Source: Clavibacter zhangzhiyongii
GTDB lineage: Bacteria; Actinomycetota; Actinomycetes; Actinomycetales; Microbacteriaceae
DNA length: 64,000 bases
Assembly: GCF_014775655.1 (NCBI RefSeq)
Contig: NZ_CP061274.1
Span: 2,790,001-2,854,000, forward strand
Reading direction: 5' to 3'
Positions 51,117 to 59,939 of the stretch are shown in pieces. How positions within the stretch are numbered: the first letter of the stretch is position 1; every line of letters starts with the position of its first letter. The position numbers and the translations under genes were made by a program. The notes under the pieces were generated by a model. The model had not been told where the DNA came from. It saw only the letters and a program-made list of their open reading frames with translations, and made no database searches.

Positions 51117-52289
51117 TCAGGCCGTCACGCGCTCCCCGAGCGACGCGCGCCGCAGCTGCTCCACGTCCGCGTGCACGTCGTCGACCCGCACGTCGGCCAC
51201 GTACGACGGGTCGTGCTCGCAGCGCTCCGCGGTCCAGCCGACCTGGGTCACGTCGACGCCGCAGACGGGGCAGCGCGTGGTCCAGCCCATGTGGATCCGG
51301 TGCCGTGTGCGCCCGAACGCCGCCGCGTTGATCACGTTGCCGAACCAGAACACGCCGACCGTGCGCGCGCCGACGGCCTGCGCGAGGTGGCGCGGTCCGC
51401 TGTCGTTGCCGAGCACCACGTCGGCGTGGGTGAAGAGGCCGGCCAGCTCGCCGAGGGTGAGGGCGTCGGCGAGGGAGGTGATCCGCTCGGCCTGCTCCGC
51501 CGGCAGGCCCTGGCGGCCGAGCGCGACGATGCGGTCGGCGTCGGCCGCGTCCGTCGCGTCGCCCACCACGACCACCTGCGCGTCGTCGGCGGCGGCCCGG
51601 CGCGCGACGTCGGCGAACGACCCGACCGGCCAGCGGCGGCGCACGTCCGTGGCGCCCGGGTGGATGACGACGAGCCCGCCGGGCGCGCCCGTCACGTGCT
51701 CCGCCGCTGCCGACCGCTCGGCGTCGGTGACCTGGACGACCGGCTCGAGGTCGGCGATCGGCGCGCCCGCGAGCCCCGCGACCTCGAGCCCGCGCAGCAC
51801 CTCGTGCTGGTAGTAGACGTACGGGATTACGCGCTCGAGCCGCTCGGCGTCGTCGGTCGCGGTGCCCACGGTGTGCCGCGCGCCGAGCCGCAGCAGGAAC
51901 GGGTTGGAGTTGCGGCCGCCGCCGTGCACCTGCACGGCGAGGTCGAACCGGCGCTCGCGCATCCGGGCGGCGAACGCCTCGATCTCCTCGGGGTCGGGAT
52001 CCGTGCCCGGCACGTCCCGCACGCCGTGCGCGACCGGCAGCACCTCGATCTCCTCGGGCGCTCCCGGGCGGCCCTCCAGCAGCGCGCGGTGCAGCGGCGT
52101 GCCGAGCAGCGTGATCCGCGCGCCCGGGTACGCGGCCCGCAGCGCCGCGATGGCCGGCAGCGCGAAGATCAGGTCGCCGAGCCCGCCGCCGCGCAGCACG
52201 GCGATGGAGCGGACGCGATGGAAGGTCTCATGGAGCGGGGCGACGACGGGCACGGGCGGGCCTCCTGGTGGGGCGGTCGGGTCCCCCAC
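51117..52289 (-). CDS. Glycosyltransferase family 9 protein
   Basis: The 390-residue GT-B protein has the GT9 start SIAVLRGGGLGDLIFALPAIAALRA, the donor half VVIHPGATDVRRRWP, and LGNDSGPRHLAQAVGARTVGVFWFG. Near the C-terminus a CPVCGVDV...ERCEHD segment may bind zinc, an unusual addition. Candidates for the donor are ADP-heptoses made by the two HldE-like loci. It is convergent with the DUF1023-like gene, with only 7 nt between the stops. Confidence 0.88.
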   Translation of the reverse strand: MGDPTAPPGGPPVPVVAPLHETFHRVRSIAVLRGGGLGDLIFALPAIAALRAAYPGARITLLGTPLHRALLEGRPGAPEEIEVLPVAHGVRDVPGTDPDPEEIEAFAARMRERRFDLAVQVHGGGRNSNPFLLRLGARHTVGTATDDAERLERVIPYVYYQHEVLRGLEVAGLAGAPIADLEPVVQVTDAERSAAAEHVTGAPGGLVVIHPGATDVRRRWPVGSFADVARRAAADDAQVVVVGDATDAADADRIVALGRQGLPAEQAERITSLADALTLGELAGLFTHADVVLGNDSGPRHLAQAVGARTVGVFWFGNVINAAAFGRTRHRIHMGWTTRCPVCGVDVTQVGWTAERCEHDPSYVADVRVDDVHADVEQLRRASLGERVTA

Positions 52290-52337
52290 CCCGTTCCCCG
52301 CGGCGGCCGTGTCGAAACGGTCCGGCGGATCGGCGCG

Positions 52338-53387
52338 CTACGTCCGCGGCGCCCCCGCGCTCTCGCGCACCACGAGCCGCGTCGGCACGATGCGGTCGCC
52401 CGAGGGCTCGCGCCCGTCGAGCATCTCCAGCAGCACCTGCATGGAGCGGCGGCCGATCTCGGTGAAGTCCTGGTGCACGGTGGTGAGCGGCGGCCAGAAC
52501 GAGCTCGACTCCTCGGTGTCGTCGAAGCCGACCACGCTGACGTCGCCCGGCACGTCGCGGCCGAGCTCGTGCAGCGCGTGCATGATCCCGAGGGCCATCT
52601 GGTCGTTCGCGGCGACGATGCCGGTGATGTCCGTCCGCCGCCCGAGCTCCTTCCCGATGCGGTAGCCGGACGCCGTGGTCCAGTCCCCCTGCGCCGGGTC
52701 CTCCGGGGTGAGCCCCGCGTCGAGCATGGTCGCGCGCCACTCCGCCGCGCGCCGGGCCGCCGAGTACGAGGTGGACGGCCCCGCGACGTGCACGATCGCG
52801 GTGTGCCCGAGGTCCAGCAGGTGCTGCGTGACGAGCCGCGTGCCCTGCTCCTGGTCGGTGTCGACGACCACGAACGGGTCGCCCGCGTCGGAGTCGATGA
52901 TCACGACGGGCAGCCCCACGGGGATGATCACGTCGGCCCGGTCGAGCATGTGCGCCTCGATGATGATGACGACGCCGTCGACCGCCTCCTCCTGCAGCCG
53001 GCTGAACGCCCCGGCCACCTCGCCCTCGGTGGGATGCGGCACGGGCATGAGCGTGATCGTGTAGCCGGCGCCGGACGCGGCCGTCACGATCGCGTCGAGC
53101 GTGCGCATGTTGCCGAGGGTGGAGAGCGTGAACATGATGATGCCGATGCTGCGGAAGCGCCCGGTCTTCAGGGCCCGCGCGGCGCTGTTCGGCCGGTAGC
53201 CGAGCTCGGCCATCGCGTCCATCACCCGCTGGCGCGTCGTCGCCTCCACGTTCTGGGCCCCGTTGGACACGCGGGAGACGGTCTGGGCGGACACGCCGGC
53301 GTGCGCGGCGACGTCCGCCATCGACACGGTGCGGCCCCCGGGCGTGCGGCGGCCAGCCGACTTGACGACCGACGGTGGAGATGTCAT
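52338..53387 (-). CDS. LacI family transcriptional repressor
   Basis: About 349 residues: an N-terminal LacI helix-turn-helix, VSMADVAAHAGVSAQTVSRVSNG, and hinge helix (RPNSAARALKTG), then a periplasmic-binding-protein-like sugar sensor. It likely represses the divergent ABC transporter and galactosidase genes. I chose the ATG at 53387 over 53420 because the perfect operator palindrome at 53406-53419 would otherwise lie inside the gene. Confidence 0.92.
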   Translation of the reverse strand: MTSPPSVVKSAGRRTPGGRTVSMADVAAHAGVSAQTVSRVSNGAQNVEATTRQRVMDAMAELGYRPNSAARALKTGRFRSIGIIMFTLSTLGNMRTLDAIVTAASGAGYTITLMPVPHPTEGEVAGAFSRLQEEAVDGVVIIIEAHMLDRADVIIPVGLPVVIIDSDAGDPFVVVDTDQEQGTRLVTQHLLDLGHTAIVHVAGPSTSYSAARRAAEWRATMLDAGLTPEDPAQGDWTTASGYRIGKELGRRTDITGIVAANDQMALGIMHALHELGRDVPGDVSVVGFDDTEESSSFWPPLTTVHQDFTEIGRRSMQVLLEMLDGREPSGDRIVPTRLVVRESAGAPRT

Positions 53388-53405
53388 GGTTGCGAGCATC
53401 ACAGA

Positions 53406-53419
53406 TGTTTGCGCAAACA
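53406..53419. promoter_or_regulatory. LacI-type operator palindrome
   Basis: TGTTTGCGCAAACA is a perfect 14-bp palindrome with the central CG typical of LacI-family operators. It lies between the repressor gene and the divergent sugar ABC transporter genes, 79 nt before the permease ATG, so one bound dimer could control both. Confidence 0.82.
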
Positions 53420-53497
53420 CCCAATCCTCCTGAGGTGGGTGACCGGCCTTTCGAAACGGCCCGGCAGCGCGGAGATCCCCCGACGAAGTGGAAGCAC

Positions 53498-54439
53498 ATG
53501 ACGACGATGTCGACCTCGGCCACCCGGCCGAAGGCGCCCGACGCGGGCCGCCCGAGCGGCCCCCCGATGCGACGCGACAAGCGACGCTGGACCGGGCTGG
53601 GCTTCGTCGCCCCGTTCCTCGTGGTCTTCCTCGTCGTCCTCATCGCGCCCGTCGGCTACTCGATCTACCTCAGCCTGTTCCAGGAGCGGATGATCGGCGG
53701 CAACTCGTTCGTCGGCCTCGCCAACTACACTCAGGCGCTCAACGACCCGAAGTTCTGGGACGCGCTCGGCCGCGTCGCCCTGTTCCTCGTCGTGCAGGTG
53801 CCGATCATGCTGGCCATCGCCCTGTTCGCGGCGCTCGCGCTCGACTCGGCCCGCCTGCACTTCACGGCGTTCTTCCGCATCTCGATCTTCCTGCCGTACG
53901 CCGTCCCCGCGGTCGTCGCGGCGCTCATGTGGGGCTTCATCTACGGCAACCGCTTCGGCCTCGTCGGCAACGTCGAGCAGGCCACCGGCTGGGACCTCCC
54001 CGACCTGCTCTCGCAGAGCTGGATCCTCGCGTCGATCGGCAACATCGTCACGTGGGAGTTCGTCGGCTACAACATGCTGCTGTTCTACGCGGCCCTCCGC
54101 GTCATCTCGCCCGACCTCTACGAGGCCGCCGAGCTCGACGGCGCCGGCCCGTTCCGCATCGTCACCGGCATCAAGCTGCCCGCCATCCGCGGCGCGCTCG
54201 TCATCGGCGTGATCTTCTCCATCATCGGCAGCTTCCAGCTGTTCAACGAGCCGAACATCCTGCAGACGCTGGCGCCGAACGGCATCAGCTCGTTCTTCAC
54301 GCCGAACATGTACGCCTACAACCTGTCCTTCGCGGGACAGCAGTTCAACTACTCCGCCGCCATCGCGATCATCATGGGCGTCCTGACGATGGTGGTCGCC
54401 TACGTGGTGCAGCTCGTCGGCACCCGGAAGGACAGCTGA
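53498..54439 (+). CDS. Sugar ABC transporter permease, MalF type
   Basis: The 313-residue membrane protein has six helices and the permease EAA-type loop YEAAELDGAGPFRIVTGIKLPAI that contacts the ATPase. It is the first gene after the LacI operator. The partner permease starts 2 nt after the stop. No ATPase gene is in the cluster, so a shared MsiK-like ATPase encoded elsewhere must energise it, as is common in actinobacteria. Confidence 0.92.
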   Translation: MTTMSTSATRPKAPDAGRPSGPPMRRDKRRWTGLGFVAPFLVVFLVVLIAPVGYSIYLSLFQERMIGGNSFVGLANYTQALNDPKFWDALGRVALFLVVQVPIMLAIALFAALALDSARLHFTAFFRISIFLPYAVPAVVAALMWGFIYGNRFGLVGNVEQATGWDLPDLLSQSWILASIGNIVTWEFVGYNMLLFYAALRVISPDLYEAAELDGAGPFRIVTGIKLPAIRGALVIGVIFSIIGSFQLFNEPNILQTLAPNGISSFFTPNMYAYNLSFAGQQFNYSAAIAIIMGVLTMVVAYVVQLVGTRKDS

Positions 54440-54441
54440 CC

Positions 54442-55392
54442 GTGTCGACCCTCACCGGAACCCCCCTCGCCGCGCCCGACGCCGGCACGCCCACCCGCGA
54501 CGCCCCGGCCGACAAGGCGCCGAAGCGCCGCAAGAGCGCGGGCGCTCCCCGCGAGCGCCGCAGCATCGTGCTCACGCTCGTCATGGCGCTGCTGCTCATC
54601 TACTCCGTGCTCCCCCTCTTCTGGCTCCTGGTCAACTCGACCAAGACGCAGGACGCGCTGTTCAGCTCGTTCGGCCTCTGGTTCTCGGGCGACTTCGCGC
54701 TGTGGGACAACATCCAGGGCGTGCTGACCTACGGCAACGGCGAGTTCGTCCGCTGGCTCGGCAACACGCTCATCTACGTGGTCGTCGGAGCGGGCGGCGC
54801 CACGCTGCTCGCCACGCTCGCGGGCTACGGCCTCGCGAAGTTCGACTTCCCGGGCAAGAAGATCGTGTTCGCGGTGGTGCTCGGCGCCGTCGCGATCCCC
54901 GGCACGGCCCTCGCGGTGCCGACCTTCCTGCTCTTCAGCCAGATGGGCCTCACGAACACCCCGTGGGCGATCATCCTGCCGTCGCTCATCAGCCCCTTCG
55001 GCCTGTACCTCATCTGGACCTACGCGGTCGACTCGGTGCCCACCGAGATCCTCGAGGCGGCCCGGATGGACGGCTCGAGCGAGCTGCGCACGTTCTTCAC
55101 GATCAGCCTCCGGCTCCTCAGCCCCGGCCTCATCACGGTGCTGCTGTTCTCGATCGTGGCGACCTGGAACAACTACTTCCTCCCCCTGATCATGCTGAGC
55201 GACTCCCGCTGGTACCCCCTCACGGTGGGCCTCAACCAGTGGAACGCGCAGTCGACCACCGTGGGCGGCCAGCCGATCTACAACCTCGTCATCACGGGCT
55301 CGTTCCTCGCGATCATCCCGATCGTGATCGCGTTCCTCTTCCTCCAGCGCTACTGGCAGTCCGGCCTCTCGGCCGGCGGCGTCAAGGCGTAG
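54442..55392 (+). CDS. Sugar ABC transporter permease, MalG type
   Basis: The 316-residue protein has a Pro/Lys-rich cytosolic N-terminus and six helices. Its EAA loop, TEILEAARMDGSSELRTFFTI, is the one that defines MalG-type subunits, and it ends RYWQSGLSAGGVKA, a typical MalG C-terminus. The GTG start is 2 nt after the MalF-type stop. It forms the membrane channel with its neighbour. Confidence 0.93.
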   Translation: MSTLTGTPLAAPDAGTPTRDAPADKAPKRRKSAGAPRERRSIVLTLVMALLLIYSVLPLFWLLVNSTKTQDALFSSFGLWFSGDFALWDNIQGVLTYGNGEFVRWLGNTLIYVVVGAGGATLLATLAGYGLAKFDFPGKKIVFAVVLGAVAIPGTALAVPTFLLFSQMGLTNTPWAIILPSLISPFGLYLIWTYAVDSVPTEILEAARMDGSSELRTFFTISLRLLSPGLITVLLFSIVATWNNYFLPLIMLSDSRWYPLTVGLNQWNAQSTTVGGQPIYNLVITGSFLAIIPIVIAFLFLQRYWQSGLSAGGVKA

Positions 55393-55463
55393 CGCTCCCC
55401 GACAGCACCTCCCCGCACCACAGCACGTCCCCTCACCACCACGAAGAAGTGAAAGGCACCACC

Positions 55464-56819
55464 ATGTCCATCTCGTTCCCCCGCAGGGCGAAGCGCGCCA
55501 TCGCGCTCGGCCTCGGCATCGTCCTCGCGGGCTCGCTCGCGGCGTGCTCCTCCGGATCCGGCGGCGGCGCCAGCGGCGGCACCGCCAGCGCCGACGACCT
55601 CGCGAAGGCCCTCGACACCGAGTCCTCCATCACCGTCTGGGGCTGGGCCCCCGCGATCAAGCCGATCGCCGAGGCGTTCGAGAAGGAGCACCCGAAGATC
55701 ACGGTCGACGTGCAGAACGTCGGCACCGGCGCCGACCAGTACACGAAGCTCCAGAACGCCATCAAGGCGGGCAAGGGCGCCCCCGACGTGGCGCAGATCG
55801 AGTACTTCGCGATCCCGCAGTTCGCGCTCGGCAAGTCCCTCGCCGACCTCTCGGGCTACGGCTACACGGACCTCGAGGACCAGTTCACGGCGTCCACCTG
55901 GAACGCGGTCACCGAGGGCGACGCCCTCTACGCGCTGCCGCAGGACTCGGGCCCCATGGCGATGTTCTACCGCCAGGACGTCTTCGACAAGTACGGCATC
56001 TCCGTCCCCACCACGTGGGACGAGTACGTGGCCGCCGCGGAGAAGATGCACGCCGCCGACCCGAACCAGTACATCACCAGCGACTCCGGCGACGCCGGCT
56101 TCACCACGAGCATGATCTGGCAGGCCGGCGGCAAGCCCTACAAGGTCGACGGCGACAAGGTCACCATCGACATGCAGGACGCGGGCGCCAAGAAGTACAC
56201 GGCCATGTGGAACCAGCTCGTCGCCAACGGCTCGCTCGCCCAGACCCCCGGCTGGACCGACGAGTGGTTCCGCGGCCTCGGCGACGGGTCCATCGCGACC
56301 CTGATCACCGGCGCGTGGATGCCCGGCAACCTCATCGCGCAGGCGACCGAGGGCGCCGGCCAGTGGCGCGTCGCCCCCATGCCGCAGTACACCGCGGGTG
56401 ACACCGCGACCGCGGAGAGCGGCGGATCCTCCATCGCCGTCATGCAGCAGTCCGAGAACAAGCTCGTCGCGGCCGAGTTCGCGAAGTTCACCACGGCCGA
56501 CGAGCAGGGTCGCCAGATCTCGTTCGACGCCGGCGGCTTCCCGTCCACCACGGCGGACCTGAACAGCCCCGAGTTCCTCGGCGAGACCCCCGAGTACTTC
56601 GGCGGCCAGAAGATCAACGAGGTGCTCAGCGCGGCCTCGAAGGAGGTCGTCCCGGACTGGCAGTACCTGCCCTTCCAGGTCTACACGAACAGCGTCTTCA
56701 GCGACTCGGCCTCGTCCGCGTACTCCAACGGCACCTCGCTCGACCCCGTCCTCGAGGCGTGGGGCCAGGCGGCTGCCGAGTACGGCCAGCAGCAGGGCTT
56801 CACCGTCGACGTGAAGTAG
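55464..56819 (+). CDS. Sugar-binding lipoprotein of an ABC transporter
   Basis: The 451-residue extracellular solute-binding protein has a lipobox LAGSLAAC ending at Cys28, a Gly/Ser spacer and a type 1 sugar-binding fold (ITVWGWAPAIKPIAEAFEKEHP at the start, then TTWDEYVAAAEKM, PQDSGPMAMFYR and a Trp-rich C-lobe). It would deliver the sugar to the adjacent permeases. AAAGG precedes the ATG. A strong hairpin follows the stop, which suits higher expression of the binding protein than the downstream gene. Confidence 0.93.
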   Translation: MSISFPRRAKRAIALGLGIVLAGSLAACSSGSGGGASGGTASADDLAKALDTESSITVWGWAPAIKPIAEAFEKEHPKITVDVQNVGTGADQYTKLQNAIKAGKGAPDVAQIEYFAIPQFALGKSLADLSGYGYTDLEDQFTASTWNAVTEGDALYALPQDSGPMAMFYRQDVFDKYGISVPTTWDEYVAAAEKMHAADPNQYITSDSGDAGFTTSMIWQAGGKPYKVDGDKVTIDMQDAGAKKYTAMWNQLVANGSLAQTPGWTDEWFRGLGDGSIATLITGAWMPGNLIAQATEGAGQWRVAPMPQYTAGDTATAESGGSSIAVMQQSENKLVAAEFAKFTTADEQGRQISFDAGGFPSTTADLNSPEFLGETPEYFGGQKINEVLSAASKEVVPDWQYLPFQVYTNSVFSDSASSAYSNGTSLDPVLEAWGQAAAEYGQQQGFTVDVK

Positions 56820-56834
56820 CGACACCCGTACGAC

Positions 56835-56868
56835 GAGGGGAGGTGCGACGCGAGTCGCGCCTCCCCTC
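56835..56868 (+). terminator. Hairpin between the binding-protein and galactosidase genes
   Basis: Arms GAGGGGAGGTGCGAC and GTCGCGCCTCCCCTC pair over 15 positions with one wobble around GCGA, 15 nt after the lipoprotein stop. It may be a partial terminator or an mRNA-stabilising stem that lowers expression of the GH35 gene. Confidence 0.72.
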
Positions 56869-56905
56869 TCCCATGCCACCCGCCCCCACATCCGAGGACA
56901 CGACC

Positions 56906-58705
56906 ATGCCCGGCCTCCCCGCCACCAGCACCCGCTTCCGCATCGGCGCCGACGACTTCGAGCTCGACGGCCGCCCGCACCGCGTCATCGCGGGCGCCCT
57001 CCACTACTTCCGCGTGCACCCCGACCAGTGGGCCGACCGGATCCGCAAGGCCCGCCTCATGGGGCTCGACACCATCGAGACGTACGTCGCCTGGAACGCC
57101 CACTCCCCCGAGCGCGGCGCCTTCGACACGTCCGACGGCCTCGACCTCGGCCGCTTCCTCGACCTCGTCCACGCCGAGGGCATGCACGCGATCGTGCGCC
57201 CCGGCCCCTACATCTGCGCGGAGTGGGACGGCGGCGGGCTCCCGGGCTGGCTGTTCGAGGACCCCGCGGTGGGCGTCCGCCGCAGCGAGCCGCTGTACCT
57301 CGCGGCCGTCGACGAGTTCCTCCGCCGCGTGTACGAGATCGTCGCGCCGCGGCAGATCGATGAGGGTGGGCCGGTGATCCTCGTGCAGATCGAGAACGAG
57401 TACGGCGCGTACGGCGACGACGCGGAGTACCTCCGGCACCTGGTCGACCTCACGCGGGAGTCGGGGATCATCGTGCCGCTGACGACCGTCGACCAGCCCA
57501 CCGACGAGATGCTCTCGCGCGGCAGCCTCGACGAGCTGCACCGCACGGGATCCTTCGGCTCGCGCGCCACCGAGCGCCTCGCGACGCTGCGCCGCCACCA
57601 GCCGACCGGCCCGCTCATGTGCAGCGAGTTCTGGGACGGCTGGTTCGACCACTGGGGCGAGCACCACCACACGACCTCCGCCGCGGACGCCGCCGCCGAG
57701 CTCGACGCGCTGCTCGCCGCGGGCGCGTCCGTGAACATCTACATGTTCCACGGCGGCACGAACTTCGGCTTCACGAACGGCGCCAACCACAAGGGCACGT
57801 ACCAGTCGCACGTCACCTCGTACGACTACGACGCCCCGCTCGACGAGACCGGATCCCCGACGGAGAAGTTCTTCGCGTTCCGCGACGTGATCGCCCGCTA
57901 CCGGTCGGTGCCCGACGAGGTGCCCGCGCAGCGCGGCGACGCGCCCGCCTTCCAGGTCGCGTTCGACGCGGTCGCGCCGCTCGCCGACCTCGTCGAGGGC
58001 GGCGCCCCGGGCGTGTTCCGGTCGACGGAGGCCGTGCCGTCGATGGACGCGCTCGGCGTGTTCCGCGGCTTCGCGCTGCACCGGGTGGAGCTGCCCGCGT
58101 CCGACGGCACGCACGTGCTGTCCTTCGGCGAGGTGCGGGACCGCGCCGTGGTGTCGGTCGACGGCGTGCGCGTCGGCGTGATCCAGCGCGACCAGCACGA
58201 GACCGCGATCGCCGTGCCGCCCGGCCGGATCCTCGAGGTGCTCGTGGAGGACCAGGGGCGCGTCAACTACGGCGTGCGGATCGGCGAGGCGAAGGGCCTC
58301 ATCGGGCCGGCGACGCTCGACGGCGTGGAGCTCACGGGCTGGGAGAGCATGCCGCTCGACCTCGGCGCGATGGCCGCGGTCGTCTCCTCGGCGGCGTCCT
58401 TCGCGGCTGAGCCGGCCGAGCCCGTCACGGCGCTCGACGGTCCGGTGCTCGCGCACGCGTCGTTCGACATGGAGGCGCCCGCCGACCTCTTCCTCGACAC
58501 GCGCTCGTGGGGCAAGGGCGTCGCGTTCGTCAACGGGTTCGCGCTCGGCCGCTACTGGACCCGCGGGCCGCAGCACACGCTCTACGTGCCGGGTGCGCAG
58601 CTCCGCGCGGGCCGCAACGACCTCGTGGTGTTCGAGACGGGCGCGGCGGCGGATCCGGTCGTGGCGTTCCTGGCGCAGCCGGAGCTGGGGCACCTGGAGT
58701 CGTAG
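56906..58705 (+). CDS. Beta-galactosidase, GH35 family
   Basis: The 599-residue protein has a GH35 barrel: RPGPYICAEWDGGGLPGWL, the acid/base Glu in the IENEYG motif (162-167), and nucleophile Glu241 in CSEFWDGWFDHWGE. YMFHGGTNFGFTNGA follows. Two beta-sandwich domains follow, with GRYWTRGPQHTLYVP near the end. No signal peptide is visible, so it would cleave imported galactosides in the cytosol, completing the LacI/ABC locus. I use the ATG at 56906, near a GAGGA site; 56873 is the alternative. Confidence 0.93.
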   Translation: MPGLPATSTRFRIGADDFELDGRPHRVIAGALHYFRVHPDQWADRIRKARLMGLDTIETYVAWNAHSPERGAFDTSDGLDLGRFLDLVHAEGMHAIVRPGPYICAEWDGGGLPGWLFEDPAVGVRRSEPLYLAAVDEFLRRVYEIVAPRQIDEGGPVILVQIENEYGAYGDDAEYLRHLVDLTRESGIIVPLTTVDQPTDEMLSRGSLDELHRTGSFGSRATERLATLRRHQPTGPLMCSEFWDGWFDHWGEHHHTTSAADAAAELDALLAAGASVNIYMFHGGTNFGFTNGANHKGTYQSHVTSYDYDAPLDETGSPTEKFFAFRDVIARYRSVPDEVPAQRGDAPAFQVAFDAVAPLADLVEGGAPGVFRSTEAVPSMDALGVFRGFALHRVELPASDGTHVLSFGEVRDRAVVSVDGVRVGVIQRDQHETAIAVPPGRILEVLVEDQGRVNYGVRIGEAKGLIGPATLDGVELTGWESMPLDLGAMAAVVSSAASFAAEPAEPVTALDGPVLAHASFDMEAPADLFLDTRSWGKGVAFVNGFALGRYWTRGPQHTLYVPGAQLRAGRNDLVVFETGAAADPVVAFLAQPELGHLES

Positions 58706-58748
58706 GGGCGGCGCGGTCCGCGCCACCGCCATCGTCACCTCGATGGGG

Positions 58749-59789
58749 TCACGCCGAGCCGTCGTCCTCCGCCCATCCGAGCGCGGCGATGATCTGCTCG
58801 GCCGCGGGCAGCGCATGCTGCTCGGCCGCAGGCAGGCTCTCGTACGTGTAGGTCGACACGGCCATCGGCGCCGACGCCTGCCCGAGCGCATACCGGACCG
58901 TGCGCTGGTTGCGGCTGCCGCAGATCAGGATGCCGACGGTGGGCCGGTGGAAGTCGCGGCGCATCTCGTCGTCGACCACGGCGACGTAGAAGCCGAGCTG
59001 CCCGGCGAAGGCCGGTTCGAACTTCCCGGTCTTGAGCTCGATGACGACGTAGCGGAGCTGCTCGGTGTGGAAGAAGAGGAGGTCGACGTAGAAGTCGTCG
59101 CCATCGACATCGAAGCGCACCTGGCGGCCGACGAACGCGAAGCCGGCGCCGAGCTCCCGGAGGGTGTCGACGATCCGGTCCATGAGCGCCTGCTCGAGCT
59201 CGCGCTCGGAGACCGCGTCGGTGAGGTCGAGGAAGTCGAAGACGTACGGGTCCTTGCCGAGTTCCCGGGCCAGGTCGGAGTCGGCAGGGGCGAGCTGTCC
59301 GGCGAAGTTCGTCGGCGGGGCGCCGACTCGCTCGATGGTCCGGTTCATGATCTGGTTCGTGAGCACGTTGCGCGACCAGCCGTGTTCGGCGGCGCGCACG
59401 GCATACCAGTCGCGTGCTGTCCGGTCGTCGAGCTTGCCGAGGAGGACGGTGATGTGCCCCCACGGAAGTCGTCCAACAGCTTGTTGGACTACTTCGGCAC
59501 GGTCGGGCCACGCCCCCGCGAAGGCTCGCATGTGGAAGAGGTTCGAGCGCGAGAAGCCCTTCATCGCGGGGAACTCGGCGCGAAGGTCATCGGCGAGGCG
59601 CGCGACGACGGCACCACCCCAGCCCTCGTCTGCCTGGCGCTCCAGGATGACGTGCCCGATGGACCAGTACAGCTCGACCAGCTGCGTGTTCACGCGCCGT
59701 TGCGCGGTGAGCTGGGCCGTTCGGACCTGCTGCTTCAGCGCCGTGAGGACGCTGGCGTAGTCGGTGGGCAGCGGCAGCACGTCGGTCAC
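58749..59789 (-). CDS. DUF1016/YhcG-type PD-(D/E)XK nuclease domain protein
   Basis: The 346-residue protein fits the YhcG/DUF1016 family. A helical N-terminal domain (VNTQLVELYWSIGHVILERQ, GFSRSNLFHMRAF) is followed by a C-terminal nuclease domain with the active-site pattern DFYVDLLFFHTEQLRYVVIELKTGKFEP, that is Asp, then Glu-x-Lys. Members occur in restriction and other defence loci, but here no partner gene is adjacent. The start is the GTG at 59789. Confidence 0.87.
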   Translation of the reverse strand: MTDVLPLPTDYASVLTALKQQVRTAQLTAQRRVNTQLVELYWSIGHVILERQADEGWGGAVVARLADDLRAEFPAMKGFSRSNLFHMRAFAGAWPDRAEVVQQAVGRLPWGHITVLLGKLDDRTARDWYAVRAAEHGWSRNVLTNQIMNRTIERVGAPPTNFAGQLAPADSDLARELGKDPYVFDFLDLTDAVSERELEQALMDRIVDTLRELGAGFAFVGRQVRFDVDGDDFYVDLLFFHTEQLRYVVIELKTGKFEPAFAGQLGFYVAVVDDEMRRDFHRPTVGILICGSRNQRTVRYALGQASAPMAVSTYTYESLPAAEQHALPAAEQIIAALGWAEDDGSA

Positions 59790-59939
59790 CGGGTGAGGGT
59801 AGCCGCCGCGGCCCGAGACGAGGGATCGACGCGACGCCCCGTGTGAGGAACAGGGGAAGTGGGTACGGGCCGGGTGGCGCGCGAGCGCCGCCCGGCCCGC
59901 GCCGCACCGTGCGGGCCGCCGACCCGCACGAGGAGACCA

